This document shows, piece after piece, positions 24,377-34,062 of a DNA stretch of 64,000 bases. Within the stretch, counting starts at the first letter, position 1, and every line of letters begins with the position of its first letter. The notes below the pieces were generated by a model. The model did no database searches, had not been told where the DNA came from, and saw nothing but the letters and a program-made list of their open reading frames with translations. This DNA comes from a virus. The position numbers and the translations under genes are program-made. The stretch spans positions 1 through 64,000 of IMG/VR virus record IMGVR_UViG_3300020185_000014; one strand, 5' to 3'.

Positions 24377-24386
24377 AATATAAAGG

Positions 24387-24422
24387 GATACTTGAGACCC
24401 GATTTAATGGGTCTCAAGTATC
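24387..24422 (-). terminator. 14-bp perfect-stem terminator between gp19 and gp20
   Basis: GATACTTGAGACCC pairs perfectly with GGGTCTCAAGTATC across an 8-base loop, followed on the minus strand by CCTTTATATTTT. It lies just after the gp19 stop and should end the sheath/tube transcript before gene 20. Confidence 0.85.
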
Positions 24423-24453
24423 TAGGCTCAAAATATCACACCAAGTATAACTA

Positions 24454-24981
24454 TTAACTTGTTGTGTCTGATTCCCAATATTGCATTTGAAATTCTACAG
24501 TGAACCGCTCAACTTCGTCAACCGCCCCATAACCAACAGCAATTTCAGAAACCGCTGTCGGGAAACAACCACGGAGGTTGTATCTTTTGATCACGCTTTC
24601 GTCGCGATCTAATTGATCGACCATCAGGTCAGTTTGATAGTCTGTGGGGTTGGTTAAACCTGTGTTGGATGCATGACCGTTGATACCGTTCATCCATCGC
24701 TCCATTGAATTGCGAACCTGAAAATCAGTATCGTTGATGATAGTTACTGTCCAAGGTTCAAACACGCGATCCCCTGCGATTTTTACTTGCCTTCCGCGAA
24801 ACGGGACGTTGATTAAACCAACGATCGATTGAGGAAGAACAGCGCTCTCGCACAGGAATGATGTTAGTTCAACATCACCCGCAGCGTATGCGGGAAAATT
24901 CAAAGTTGCTTTGAATAACGTGGGGCGAGCACCGCCGCCGCGCAACTTTGCTTTAAAGTCATCGACTCCTAAAATAGCCAT
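24454..24981 (-). CDS. 19: Tail tube protein gp19
   Basis: Stacks as hexamers into the inner tail tube. The 175-aa product has the family pattern KLRGGGARPTLFKATLNFPAYA, then LCESAVLPQSIVGLINVPFRGRQVKIAGD, a TVTIINDTDFQVRNSMERWMNGINGH core and the C-terminal VERFTVEFQMQYWE. Length equals the usual 160-175 aa. It lies 11 bases after gene 18. Confidence 0.95.
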   Translation of the reverse strand: MAILGVDDFKAKLRGGGARPTLFKATLNFPAYAAGDVELTSFLCESAVLPQSIVGLINVPFRGRQVKIAGDRVFEPWTVTIINDTDFQVRNSMERWMNGINGHASNTGLTNPTDYQTDLMVDQLDRDESVIKRYNLRGCFPTAVSEIAVGYGAVDEVERFTVEFQMQYWESDTTS

Positions 24982-24992
24982 TTAAATTCTCC

Positions 24993-26720
24993 TTATACCG
25001 TGCCGACGATTTCTTCAAACTCAACACCGGTTCGCGTAGCAACAAAATTAAGTGTTACGAAGTTGATTGACCGTGCTGGTTTAACGAAAATGCTTGCAAC
25101 AAAATTGTTGGTATCGATAACATTCGCTGTGTTGTTTGTTGCGTCACAAACAACTCTGAAATCAGTGATACCGCGACGCCCTTTGATTTCTCTCAGGAAT
25201 GGTTCAACAATATTGACAAATTCAGAACGAGTAAACTCATCATTGAATTCGAACATAACGCCGCTGCTGGCGCGTTTAATTGCTTTCTCAATAACCAAAA
25301 ACAAACGACGAACATTAATTCGATCGAATGCTGAAGGTCTTGATTCTTTCGTCTTGTCGCCGAAAAGGAGAATGCCCTGTCCAGGAAGGTTAACGATTGG
25401 ATTGATCCCTGCTTTATACAATTGATCCCTTTCAACTTTTGATGGGTTGTATGCTAAAGAAGTGACGCCAAAGTATTGACCCCTTCTTTGTCCTGCGGGA
25501 GAAAACCAAGGCGCGGCATTAATATCAGTTGCCGCCATAATACCTGCAGTTGAACTTGCCGCAGGCACCATGATGTATTGGTCGTTGTACTTGTCATAAA
25601 CTTTTAAATAGTTGTTATCAGCAACTAAGTAAGAACTAGACGTGAATAAATTTACACTTGTTAACGTACTCGCTACCACACTAGATGCGGCAACGTTTAC
25701 TACTGCAGAGCGACTAGGTGAGGCGACTGCGACGCAATCTTTTCTACCGTTACCGCCCGCGATCATTGAAACAATATGATTAACCACTGTTGCTTGATCT
25801 GTGTCAGTTGTCATTCCAGGTGCAATGATGAAGTCAACTTCATACGAATTTTCATCAGCATACATATCGTAACCAGTAATCATTTCCGCCGTACCGAGCG
25901 CTGCTGAGGCAACACCTCCTGATAAGGAAGAAGCGACGGCAGTATGGGTTGATCCGAATGCAGTAGAGGATACTGAACCGTGATTCGTATACCCTTCATC
26001 TAAATCAACGCAATAAACATATTCTGACTTAGAATTAATTACGTCTTCAATAAAATTTGAAGAACCGTCAGATGTTTTTGCATCAGATGCCTGAGAGACA
26101 AAGGGGAATGTTTCTAAAACAGTACCCTTGGTACCAGAAAATGTTCCGTCTTCATCGATGACTGCAACGTGAACTTCGTCATTGCTGCCGCCAAGGTTTA
26201 ACGCATGCGCAGACGATACTGGTTTAGCGTCAAACAAGTCAGCGTATGCCCAAAGTGCGAAATCAGAGTCATTGCAAGATCCGATGTATGCTACTTTCAA
26301 ACTGTTGCCAGCAGTTCCTGGGAACTTACCAATAAAGGTATTACCTGCAGATGCTAGACCAGTTTTTTGCGTATCAAATTCTGATAGATTTTTAATCAAC
26401 GGCGCGTCGCCGTCGCTATCCACTGCAGCAATACAAGAGTTTGTTGCTGAGTCGTCAACCATACGGGTGACATACATGTTTCCGGAATATCTAAGGAAGT
26501 TTGCTGCAGCGTGAAAATCGGCAGCAGAGGTTAATGAAGGTTGTCCAAACGTACTAACTAAAGATGATTGATTGCCAATCAATTTAGGTTCTTCAGTTGG
26601 ACCCCACTGAAAATCTCCAACAATCGCGCCAGTAGTTGTATTTACATTCGGTACAACACCGGACAGGTCAACTTCTTTGACCGTGATTGAAGGGGACAGA
26701 CCAGACGATAAAAGTGCCAT
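24993..26720 (-). CDS. 18: Tail sheath protein gp18
   Basis: Contractile sheath subunit. The 575-aa product shows LSSGLSPSITVKEVDLSGVVP at the start, a variable middle domain, and the conserved C-terminal sheath domain: PAGQRRGQYFGVTSLAYNPS, then INPIVNLPGQGILLFGDKT, FDRINVRRLFLVIEKAIKRA and FVNIVEPFLREIKGRRGI. A late-promoter palindrome lies 64 bases upstream. Confidence 0.96.
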   Translation of the reverse strand: MALLSSGLSPSITVKEVDLSGVVPNVNTTTGAIVGDFQWGPTEEPKLIGNQSSLVSTFGQPSLTSAADFHAAANFLRYSGNMYVTRMVDDSATNSCIAAVDSDGDAPLIKNLSEFDTQKTGLASAGNTFIGKFPGTAGNSLKVAYIGSCNDSDFALWAYADLFDAKPVSSAHALNLGGSNDEVHVAVIDEDGTFSGTKGTVLETFPFVSQASDAKTSDGSSNFIEDVINSKSEYVYCVDLDEGYTNHGSVSSTAFGSTHTAVASSLSGGVASAALGTAEMITGYDMYADENSYEVDFIIAPGMTTDTDQATVVNHIVSMIAGGNGRKDCVAVASPSRSAVVNVAASSVVASTLTSVNLFTSSSYLVADNNYLKVYDKYNDQYIMVPAASSTAGIMAATDINAAPWFSPAGQRRGQYFGVTSLAYNPSKVERDQLYKAGINPIVNLPGQGILLFGDKTKESRPSAFDRINVRRLFLVIEKAIKRASSGVMFEFNDEFTRSEFVNIVEPFLREIKGRRGITDFRVVCDATNNTANVIDTNNFVASIFVKPARSINFVTLNFVATRTGVEFEEIVGTV

Positions 26721-26783
26721 ATTCTTGTCCTTCTCGAAAAAAATTTATGATAAGTTACATTATGCGGTTATTTTCAATGAATT

Positions 26784-26795
26784 TATTTATAAATA
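26784..26795. promoter_or_regulatory. Late promoter box upstream of gp18, palindromic
   Basis: A 16-base palindrome (TTTATTTATAAATAAA) contains TATAAATA on the minus strand (26791-26784), directed at gp18, and again on the plus strand (26788-26795), directed antisense into the 3' end of gene 17. The remainder of the 84-base gap (26721-26804) holds only the gp18 leader. Confidence 0.65.
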
Positions 26796-26804
26796 AAATT
26801 TCCT

Positions 26805-28409
26805 TCAAAAATCGTTGTGGTCGTATATCTGCCAATGCCCCCGTTCCATCATCTCTCGGGTTTCTATTTCTGCGATTGCTGACGACCCATCGTCGATAAA
26901 TCCGAACGGCACAACGTCTTCTTCGATTTCCCGCATCTTCTGTTCGAACATCATCTGTTTTAAATTGATATTTGTCATATCGGCAAAAAACTGAGTTGCA
27001 ACAAAATATCCGAACATAACTAAATTCATCATCAGGTCATCGTGGTTGCCTTCACTCGCTTCGTATGATTGACCCCTAGAGACAAATGTGCTGATTTCTA
27101 GTATTGTATTTTCGTCGACGATGTTTAATTTATTTTCTTCTAATAAATCTTTTATCCCCGAACATCCAAGACGTTTTGATTTTCGTGTTATCTCGATACC
27201 AATAGCATTTGATTTGATCGCGGAAGAAACGTGCACATTCTCATATTCTAAATCATGATATAACCCGTTGCATACTACCGACCCTTGGTCGTTCGATTCG
27301 ATAACAACATATGCCTGATTGTAAACGTTAGCATACTTATAGATAATATCAGGGAAAAGCAATGGAGAGATAGTGTTATTCCGGTACACAGCAACTTGCT
27401 GGAATGGACGGGTTGATATGTCAATAATTGTAAAAGTAGAGTAATCCTGACCTCTTCCTTTCGATACATCAACGGTCATGATGTATTCGTGACTCGGCCG
27501 AGTCTTATCGTAAACCGATAACAGACCACCTTCTAACGTCTGCTGGGCGTTCTTTGCGCGAAAGTTCAAGAGCGTCTCGGCAGAAATTAGAGTGTCCCCT
27601 GTTCCTATAAAAGAATTACCGAATTCTTGATCAAACTGTATTTGAGAAGTATTAGAAATTGTTTCTAATTTCCATTTCTCGTCTCTATCTGGAACGTCCC
27701 ACCAATCCACACGAAAGTGTTTAAACTCGTTCACGCCTTGTACAGAACCTTCCCATATCTTATGGAAAGTATTTCCGATACCGTTCGCTGTTGACGTGAT
27801 AATAACTTTGGTATCTTTACCAGAAGAAACAACTGGATATGTTGATGTATAGAATTCTGCTGCGCGTTCAACAAAAGCAAACTCATCTAAGAACAGGAGG
27901 TTGACCGACATACCACGAATCGACGACCCCGACGTTGCCGCAGCAATAATTCTAGAGTTGTTTGAAAATTCAATGGAACCTTTATTAAGCGTTCGGCATC
28001 CTGGTTGAATCCACATTGGAAGGTTTTCTAGCATAAGGGTCACGCGCGCGAGCATCTCTCGGGCAGTCGCACCTTTGTTCGCTAGAATTGCTACTGTTTT
28101 GTCAGACTGGAAAAGAGAAAACCAAAGAAGATAGGCAACAGAGGATATGGACTTACCAGATTGACGACAAGCAAGAACAATAGAAAATCGATTATCGTTA
28201 AACTGTTCGAACATTTTTTCTTGATATGGGTAGAGGTCAAACCCGACCAATCCTTTGTCAAGAGATATGATTTTAATATAAGTACGAGCAAAATAAGCAG
28301 GATCGCGCATACAACGAGTATATTCAACCAATTGCTCCTTAGTCCAAGATTGAACTACACCGTCTCTTTTTATATTTGGGTTGCCTAGATATGTTTCATT
28401 CTGCATCAT
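26805..28409 (-). CDS. 17: Large terminase subunit gp17 (packaging ATPase-nuclease)
   Basis: Motor that packages DNA into the prohead and cuts it to length. In the 534-aa product the ATPase has the terminase-type Walker A CRQSGKS (81-87) and Walker B LLFLDEF (171-177), with coupling motif TSTANG. The RNase H-like nuclease has MTVDVSKGRGQDYS (D314) and DDLMM near the C-terminus. T4 gp17 is 610 aa. The gene overlaps gene 16 by 14 bases. Confidence 0.97.
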   Translation of the reverse strand: MMQNETYLGNPNIKRDGVVQSWTKEQLVEYTRCMRDPAYFARTYIKIISLDKGLVGFDLYPYQEKMFEQFNDNRFSIVLACRQSGKSISSVAYLLWFSLFQSDKTVAILANKGATAREMLARVTLMLENLPMWIQPGCRTLNKGSIEFSNNSRIIAAATSGSSIRGMSVNLLFLDEFAFVERAAEFYTSTYPVVSSGKDTKVIITSTANGIGNTFHKIWEGSVQGVNEFKHFRVDWWDVPDRDEKWKLETISNTSQIQFDQEFGNSFIGTGDTLISAETLLNFRAKNAQQTLEGGLLSVYDKTRPSHEYIMTVDVSKGRGQDYSTFTIIDISTRPFQQVAVYRNNTISPLLFPDIIYKYANVYNQAYVVIESNDQGSVVCNGLYHDLEYENVHVSSAIKSNAIGIEITRKSKRLGCSGIKDLLEENKLNIVDENTILEISTFVSRGQSYEASEGNHDDLMMNLVMFGYFVATQFFADMTNINLKQMMFEQKMREIEEDVVPFGFIDDGSSAIAEIETREMMERGHWQIYDHNDF

Positions 28410-28746
28410 TATTCGGAGTCACGTCAATCGCTTCATCTTTTAACATACGTTGTAGATCTGCGGCGCTGCCGAGAAACACATTGTTATTAGTAGTTATATG
28501 TTTAGTTTCTTCTTCTTTATCAACTTTAAGGATCTCTTTGTTTTTCTTATTCAAATCCATCAGTCTATCATTAACATCGGATATGTTTTTAACCATGCCC
28601 GAAAGAACTTCAAATGCGCGCGGATGTTCTGACTCTCGCGCGACCTCTATCATAAGTTCTAAAGACTCTTTGCCCTTTTCGATTAACTCGTAATATGTTT
28701 TTCTAGAATAATCATAATCTGATTCAATTTTATCTTTCTCTGCCAT
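28396..28746 (-). CDS. 16: Small terminase subunit gp16
   Basis: Regulates packaging initiation and stimulates gp17. The 116-aa product has the central coiled-coil typical of gp16 (GKESLELMIEVARESEHPRA, VLSGMVKNISDVNDRLM) and the oligomerisation helix end, followed by a NNNVFLGSAADLQRML tail as in marine T4-like gp16. It is shorter than T4 gp16 (164 aa). Confidence 0.9.
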   Translation of the reverse strand: MAEKDKIESDYDYSRKTYYELIEKGKESLELMIEVARESEHPRAFEVLSGMVKNISDVNDRLMDLNKKNKEILKVDKEEETKHITTNNNVFLGSAADLQRMLKDEAIDVTPNNDAE

Positions 28747-28765
28747 TATTTAATCCCCTAATAGA

Positions 28766-31579
28766 TCAATTTAAGTTTAAGTCACCGAGACCTGGCGTCG
28801 GATTAGGTGCGGGACTAGGACTAGGACTAGGACTAGGACTAGGACTAGGACTGGGCCCAGCGCTGTTGTCTGTAATCACAATTGTATCCGATACTGATCC
28901 AACCGATCCGCCATTACTATCTGTTGAATCTAAAGTTAATGTTAAAGTCTCATCGCCTTCTGTCGTAGAGTCTGCGACTGCAGTAAACGACAATGCTCCG
29001 ACGCCGCTAGTTATGGTGATCGAACCAGTTAAAGAAGATAGACTAATATCGCCAACGGAAACGCCGCTGATTGTGTATCCAACAGTTGTACCGTTACCGA
29101 CGCCGGTGGTAACCACTAAAAAGTTTGCTTGTCTTTGCGCTATAGAACCAGATTCCAGTATAGAAGTTTTGGCAAAGTACCCATGATAAAATTCGTTACC
29201 GGTAGCAGAATCAGGAGACCCTTGTAGTTGAACCGTTGGGGAATTGGAATTTACATTCGTTATTGTTATTGTTCCCACAGAAGAACTCGATCCGCTGAAA
29301 ACTTCAGCGGTATATGTGTTACTGCTGTACAAACTAATTATAAACTGTTCGTTGCTTGTTGAAGAAGAGTTTTGTGTTAACCGGATTTTAATAGTTCCTT
29401 GACCGCTACCATCGATAGTCACAAAACCTTTATCGAACCCTGTTGCAAAATTTGCTGTATCTGCTGCTGACCCATCGACATTATTACATCGCCAATATAA
29501 AACAGCGCCTGCAGCAACCCCAGAAGTTGTTACGGTGTAAGAATATTCATCAACCACGGTAACATCGCCGAATGCTGACGAAAGAACGTTGCTCGGAAGG
29601 TTGTTGATGAACGCGTTTTGAACCCAATAGGTGAAGTCTGCGGAATAATTTCCCGTGCTAACAGCAGAAGACATGTCGATCATAAAATATTGATTTGCAA
29701 TATCAGAATTATCGATGTAAGCGAAAAACCCCTCGGCCGGTAGTGTATATAAACCTTGAGAAGATGTCACCGCGACGTTAAGGTATAAATTTGTTACACT
29801 GTTACTTCGAATAGTTGTTATTATGTTTCCGGTAGAACTTATCTGAGGATCAAAATATATCTTTAAGAAATCTCTAGAGTTTACGTCTAGTTCAATAGAT
29901 TCGGGGATGTTAAAATCCAGCGGAGAGTTTTCTAAACTATAAATGGTTCCCGCAACTGGTTCTGTTAAGGTTGAATCCCCCGCTATATCATAAGTGATAC
30001 TTGCACCATCAACGCTACCGCCTGTAACGTCGCCGTTAAGTCCAACGCATTTAAGATGTAAAACTTGAAGACACGGGTCGTGAACTGCCGCAACGCTTCT
30101 GGATATCTGGAACGTTGTCTCGCCGGACGCGACATCGCAAATATACATATGCGTTGCAGAATACCCTTTTGTGCCGTAATTTTGGAGCGAAGACCTTGTC
30201 ATTATTTCTTGAAAAGAACCGCCTAAAGTTATTTCTGTTTGCGCGGTAGTGTTAGAATTAGACTCATCCATCGCGAAGGCGATTATAATATCGTTTCTGC
30301 TAACTCCAGTTACCGTTGCAGTCGGAACATTTTCGCCCGACCTATAATCTGTTACCTGATATCTCCCTGGAAGAATAAAAAACCCACGCTCATAATACCC
30401 AGAAAGACTGCCGAAATGTAGTTTTAAATCTAACGAATCAATTTGCCTGTATTTTGCATTGACATGTGTATATCCAACTCTAGAAAATTTAGCGATATCC
30501 TGCGTAGGAACATCAGTAGTCGACTGTTGAACTCCGTTAATTTTCAAGAACCCGAGATGCGTGGCGTCTGAAGATAAATCATCAGAAACGTAATATGTAG
30601 TCAATTGAGCGTTGTCGCCAGGAATACCATAGTTCCTATAGATCACGGTGCACCAATTAATAAAATCTGTCACATCTTTTTTAGGATCATTATGGTTGGA
30701 ATACCCGATGGTGTTTAGGTATCGATGCCCAGTGCCGGTTGTCGGTGTGCCGCCGTTAACAAAAAAATTAACCCTCGTATCATTTTCTAACTTATTGAAT
30801 GTGACGTGGCTAATGAAATCATTTCTCAAACTTGTCCCGCCAGTCCTCCACATGTTACCCAGCGCTTCACAAATAGGATAAGACCCATTTGTCAGCGTAA
30901 ATGTAAAAGTCGCGCTTCCTCTAATCGTTTGTGAGTTGGAGTCCCTAATAACAACAAGAAATGTGGAAACGTTGTTTATTCCCTCGCCCGATGAGTCTTC
31001 TATCTTAAATTTTAAGTTTGACTGTAGAGACTCCCAACCCTCCGCATACGAAACCCAACTAGATCCTGTGTATATCTTTATAGTGTGGTTTGCATTTACG
31101 TTAACATTTGCAATCTTAAGATCGTAGATATTTCCTGGTGTATCCGAACCAGAAGGCGTGTACCATGAAGTCAAATTACGAACCGCGCCGTTTTCGTCAA
31201 CTGTTACGCTGCCATCTAATTTAAATGTTGCTGTGGCGTAGGTGATGCTGCCAGTTCCTTCTGCAGTAATCGCTTCGTTTGCTATGGTGCTTGCTATGAC
31301 CGGTTCTAGTAGTTTAATTGTCCCAGATTCATGAACTAAATTTGTTCTACCAGAATCCGAATAAAGGTTAATCTTAAATGTTTTATTCTTTTCAATTCCG
31401 GCATTATACTCAACTCCAACATCAATGTCGCCCGTAGAAGCAGCGATCGTAACTGAACCGACGAGCGATGTGAAATCAGAAGCAATTGTCGGGTTTGCGC
31501 CCGTTCCGACAATCTTCCAATACAACGTACCAGCGGGCAGGTTTGTCGTGGACAATGTGTATGTATGAGTGGTCGCCAT
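28766..31579 (-). CDS. Large Calx-beta/Ig-like virion protein with Ser-Pro tail
   Basis: The 937-aa product is not assignable to a T4 gene. It is almost entirely beta-rich: an N-terminal unit with LYWKIVGTGANPTIASDF, at least one more such unit (LYWRCNNVDGSAADTANF) and a C-terminal Calx-beta-like unit with TAVADSTTEGDETLTLTLD. It ends in a low-complexity Ser-Pro linker (about nine SP pairs) and a short tail. It lies between gp15 and gp16, and similar units occur in neighbouring virion genes, so a surface-exposed virion protein is likely. No catalytic motif seen. Confidence 0.7.
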   Translation of the reverse strand: MATTHTYTLSTTNLPAGTLYWKIVGTGANPTIASDFTSLVGSVTIAASTGDIDVGVEYNAGIEKNKTFKINLYSDSGRTNLVHESGTIKLLEPVIASTIANEAITAEGTGSITYATATFKLDGSVTVDENGAVRNLTSWYTPSGSDTPGNIYDLKIANVNVNANHTIKIYTGSSWVSYAEGWESLQSNLKFKIEDSSGEGINNVSTFLVVIRDSNSQTIRGSATFTFTLTNGSYPICEALGNMWRTGGTSLRNDFISHVTFNKLENDTRVNFFVNGGTPTTGTGHRYLNTIGYSNHNDPKKDVTDFINWCTVIYRNYGIPGDNAQLTTYYVSDDLSSDATHLGFLKINGVQQSTTDVPTQDIAKFSRVGYTHVNAKYRQIDSLDLKLHFGSLSGYYERGFFILPGRYQVTDYRSGENVPTATVTGVSRNDIIIAFAMDESNSNTTAQTEITLGGSFQEIMTRSSLQNYGTKGYSATHMYICDVASGETTFQISRSVAAVHDPCLQVLHLKCVGLNGDVTGGSVDGASITYDIAGDSTLTEPVAGTIYSLENSPLDFNIPESIELDVNSRDFLKIYFDPQISSTGNIITTIRSNSVTNLYLNVAVTSSQGLYTLPAEGFFAYIDNSDIANQYFMIDMSSAVSTGNYSADFTYWVQNAFINNLPSNVLSSAFGDVTVVDEYSYTVTTSGVAAGAVLYWRCNNVDGSAADTANFATGFDKGFVTIDGSGQGTIKIRLTQNSSSTSNEQFIISLYSSNTYTAEVFSGSSSSVGTITITNVNSNSPTVQLQGSPDSATGNEFYHGYFAKTSILESGSIAQRQANFLVVTTGVGNGTTVGYTISGVSVGDISLSSLTGSITITSGVGALSFTAVADSTTEGDETLTLTLDSTDSNGGSVGSVSDTIVITDNSAGPSPSPSPSPSPSPSPAPNPTPGLGDLNLN
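28809..28856 (-). repeat. Hexanucleotide repeat encoding a Ser-Pro run
   Basis: Perfect to near-perfect tandem GGACTA units (minus strand codons TCC-TAG in the complementary sense read as Ser-Pro) at the 3' end of the large virion gene. Length changes in units of six would keep the frame. Confidence 0.8.
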
Positions 31580-31581
31580 AA

Positions 31582-33342
31582 TTATGAACTCGGTTCTATT
31601 ATACTTGTTGGTCCGGAGATGGTGTATCCTATGTCAGACACATCAGTCATGGTGAAATTGATGCTCGCGGTTGCGCCGGATGTATCTCCGGTCACCGTAA
31701 TAGTTCCGTCCTGATCGCCTTGCGCCGTGACGTTAACTGTCGTTCCGACTCGAACTAATGAAGAAGTTGCATTGCCATCGTTTCCGTCCATCCCAGTAAT
31801 AGTTCCAGTCGGAGACGGGATTCTCGATAACACGTTATCACTAGCGTTATTAGATATCGAATAAGTGATGGTCGAATCGATACTGTTTTTACTGATGACT
31901 CTAAACCCGATATCATTACCCTCGACCACAATCGACCCTGGATCAAGTTCAATAACGAATTCTGTCGCAGCATCCAGCATTTGGAAACTACCCGTGCTTT
32001 GAGATCCGGAGTTTACGCCGGTGACGGTGATATAACCATTACTGACACCATTAATTTTATCGTCGATTGTTGACGCGGGGACTACAATTGCTCTGGGGGA
32101 TGAGATAGATGTTTCAGTTCCGGTTTTAATCGGCAATCTTGCTTCCACATCTTCTCCAAACAGAACCCACGAAATTGTTTCGCCGTTCGCATCTTCAGGC
32201 ACAATAGTAAACGTCAACGACTGGCCTTCGGTAACATCCCCAGCGACTATACTATATGTTGGAATGGCGATAGGAGTCAAAGAAGTGTCGTTAATTGCTA
32301 CAGCTGTTGATGCTAATATCGTTCCGAAAGGGTACGGTTGATCGTAGATGTATGCGTTGAATGTTTGCGTACCTTCTGTTGCTGAGTCAGTGGCGATTTC
32401 TAAAGTGTACGTTCCGGTCTGATTGGAAATCGGAATGGATTTTCTACTAGTCGCGGTCGGTATCGGATCGTTCGGATCTTCCACAAAATCATCAGGATCT
32501 GTTGATACATGCCCAATACTGAAATATACCGGAGTGTTTGGAATATATGCACCGCTGGTAGTAAATGTCACTTGTTTGTTAGTCGTTTCATCCACAACTT
32601 CAGGCGTTGCTGTTAAAGTATAAACAACGGGTGGAGTATATTCAATGTCAATTTCTCCCGTCGCTGTAACTTCTGTAGAAGCGACCGGCGTCATTTTGTC
32701 GCTCCCCCAAACAAGATCCGAGATTCCTGGATTTGGTTGCCTCGTCAAAAAGTTTAATCCTACCACGTCAACCAAAAGTAATTTAGCGGCAAGATACATC
32801 CCTGCGGGATGTACCATAACTTTGTACAAATCTCTCCATTCAGAAATCGGAACGCCGACTTTGACTAGGATAGCGTACACTTGATAGAGTTTGTCGTCTG
32901 TTAAAAATTTAAGAGATTCTGAACCAATTCCCGAAAGAGGGTCGTTAAGTTTAAACACATCAACTTTGGGAAAAATAATCTCTGCGTCTAAATTAAAAAA
33001 GGCACGAAAGAACCATTGTACCGAATACTGAGTCCCCTTCGCTCTGAGCAACTCGCTCGAGAATAGAGCAGTAGACCTTCTATCTAAAAACCGATTACCC
33101 ATGAGAAGTTCATGTTCGATGTAATGCAGTAGGTCTAAGTCGACTTGCGTTATATCGCGAGTTTCCAGCAGATGATGCATAAGTTCTGTCGAATCATTCT
33201 CGTCGAGAAACTCATAATACTTGTTGAGCAGAGTGATAAATTTTGGGAACGAAGCAATGAAATATTCGGGTAGTATTCCCTTCACCGCCGGAGATTGAAA
33301 ATTTAACTCCCTTCGTCCTTTATCGTCAGTTTTAATATGCAT
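31582..33342 (-). CDS. Virion protein with conserved N-terminus and Ig-like repeats
   Basis: The 586-aa product has a well-defined helical N-terminal domain of about 200 residues (RRELNFQSPAVKGILPEYF, FITLLNKYYEFLDEND, GTQYSVQWFFRAFFNLDAEI, PAGMYLAAKLLLVDVVG) that recurs in marine T4-like virion proteins. It is followed by three or four Ig/Calx-beta-like domains (for example TLEIATDSATEGTQTFNAYI). It is next to gp15 and probably sits on the tail or neck. No exact T4 counterpart is known to me. The ATG lacks a ribosome site. Confidence 0.7.
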   Translation of the reverse strand: MHIKTDDKGRRELNFQSPAVKGILPEYFIASFPKFITLLNKYYEFLDENDSTELMHHLLETRDITQVDLDLLHYIEHELLMGNRFLDRRSTALFSSELLRAKGTQYSVQWFFRAFFNLDAEIIFPKVDVFKLNDPLSGIGSESLKFLTDDKLYQVYAILVKVGVPISEWRDLYKVMVHPAGMYLAAKLLLVDVVGLNFLTRQPNPGISDLVWGSDKMTPVASTEVTATGEIDIEYTPPVVYTLTATPEVVDETTNKQVTFTTSGAYIPNTPVYFSIGHVSTDPDDFVEDPNDPIPTATSRKSIPISNQTGTYTLEIATDSATEGTQTFNAYIYDQPYPFGTILASTAVAINDTSLTPIAIPTYSIVAGDVTEGQSLTFTIVPEDANGETISWVLFGEDVEARLPIKTGTETSISSPRAIVVPASTIDDKINGVSNGYITVTGVNSGSQSTGSFQMLDAATEFVIELDPGSIVVEGNDIGFRVISKNSIDSTITYSISNNASDNVLSRIPSPTGTITGMDGNDGNATSSLVRVGTTVNVTAQGDQDGTITVTGDTSGATASINFTMTDVSDIGYTISGPTSIIEPSS

Positions 33343-33347
33343 AATGT

Positions 33348-33355
33348 TATTTATC
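33348..33355 (-). promoter_or_regulatory. Variant late promoter box GATAAATA
   Basis: One mismatch to TATAAATA, ending 5 bases before the ATG at 33342. With T4 spacing the transcript would start at the ATG itself. Confidence 0.35.
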
Positions 33356-33357
33356 TT

Positions 33358-34062
33358 TTATAAAATAGAGCTGTCGTAACTATATAGTTCCTGTAGATTA
33401 CTCTCCATATCAAAAGCACTTGCTTCGACTTGGGTGATGACGCTACCTGCCGCGCCAATTCGTTTGTATAGATTTATTTTCATTTCAAAATCAAGCGTGT
33501 AGACTATCGTTCTTCGCGCTTCTATCGCACCTTCGTAGTCGTCAGAAAACACAATACCGTCTAGGCGAATTGGATTATCTTCTTTAATATGCGGGAATTC
33601 TGAAAGAGGAACAACTGTTATATTATATTGTGGATCGAAGTACGGTATAATCTGCTCGACGATTTGCAATGCATCGTCTTGACTTTTAGCGTATGCGTTT
33701 AATTGAAACTGCAGATTGAACGGCACTCGTGTATATATTTTAAATGCGTCTGACTCGCCGGTGGTACTTCTTGCATAGTTGGATTTTGGAATTTGTCTAA
33801 CCGCATCATAATTTATCGCCAGAAGTTCAAAAGAAAGTCTTGGCAACTTAATAGCAACTTTTCTTTCTGACGCTTCACCCAAACCCATTTGCTCTATTCT
33901 TTCGATAAAATTTCTTCGGGGAGCATAACTCAGCGGAACCTTTACTGTGTTGATGACATTACCATTCGAACCCTTACGAACAACCGTGATATCGTTAAAC
34001 AGAGAACCGAACGCAGCAACAGACATTCGAATTCGTTGATGGTAAAAATGCTCAGCAAACAT
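33358..34062 (-). CDS. 15: Tail terminator / sheath stabiliser gp15
   Basis: Hexameric ring that caps the tail and connects to the neck. The 234-aa product starts like T4 gp15 (MFAEHFYHQRIRMSVAAFGSLF, then DITVVRKGSNG, and VPLSYAPRRNFIERIEQ). The middle has the KLPRLSFELLAINYD and FNLQFQLNAYAKSQDDALQIVEQIIPYFDPQYNI segments conserved in the family. It overlaps gene 14 by one base. Confidence 0.94.
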   Translation of the reverse strand: MFAEHFYHQRIRMSVAAFGSLFNDITVVRKGSNGNVINTVKVPLSYAPRRNFIERIEQMGLGEASERKVAIKLPRLSFELLAINYDAVRQIPKSNYARSTTGESDAFKIYTRVPFNLQFQLNAYAKSQDDALQIVEQIIPYFDPQYNITVVPLSEFPHIKEDNPIRLDGIVFSDDYEGAIEARRTIVYTLDFEMKINLYKRIGAAGSVITQVEASAFDMESNLQELYSYDSSIL

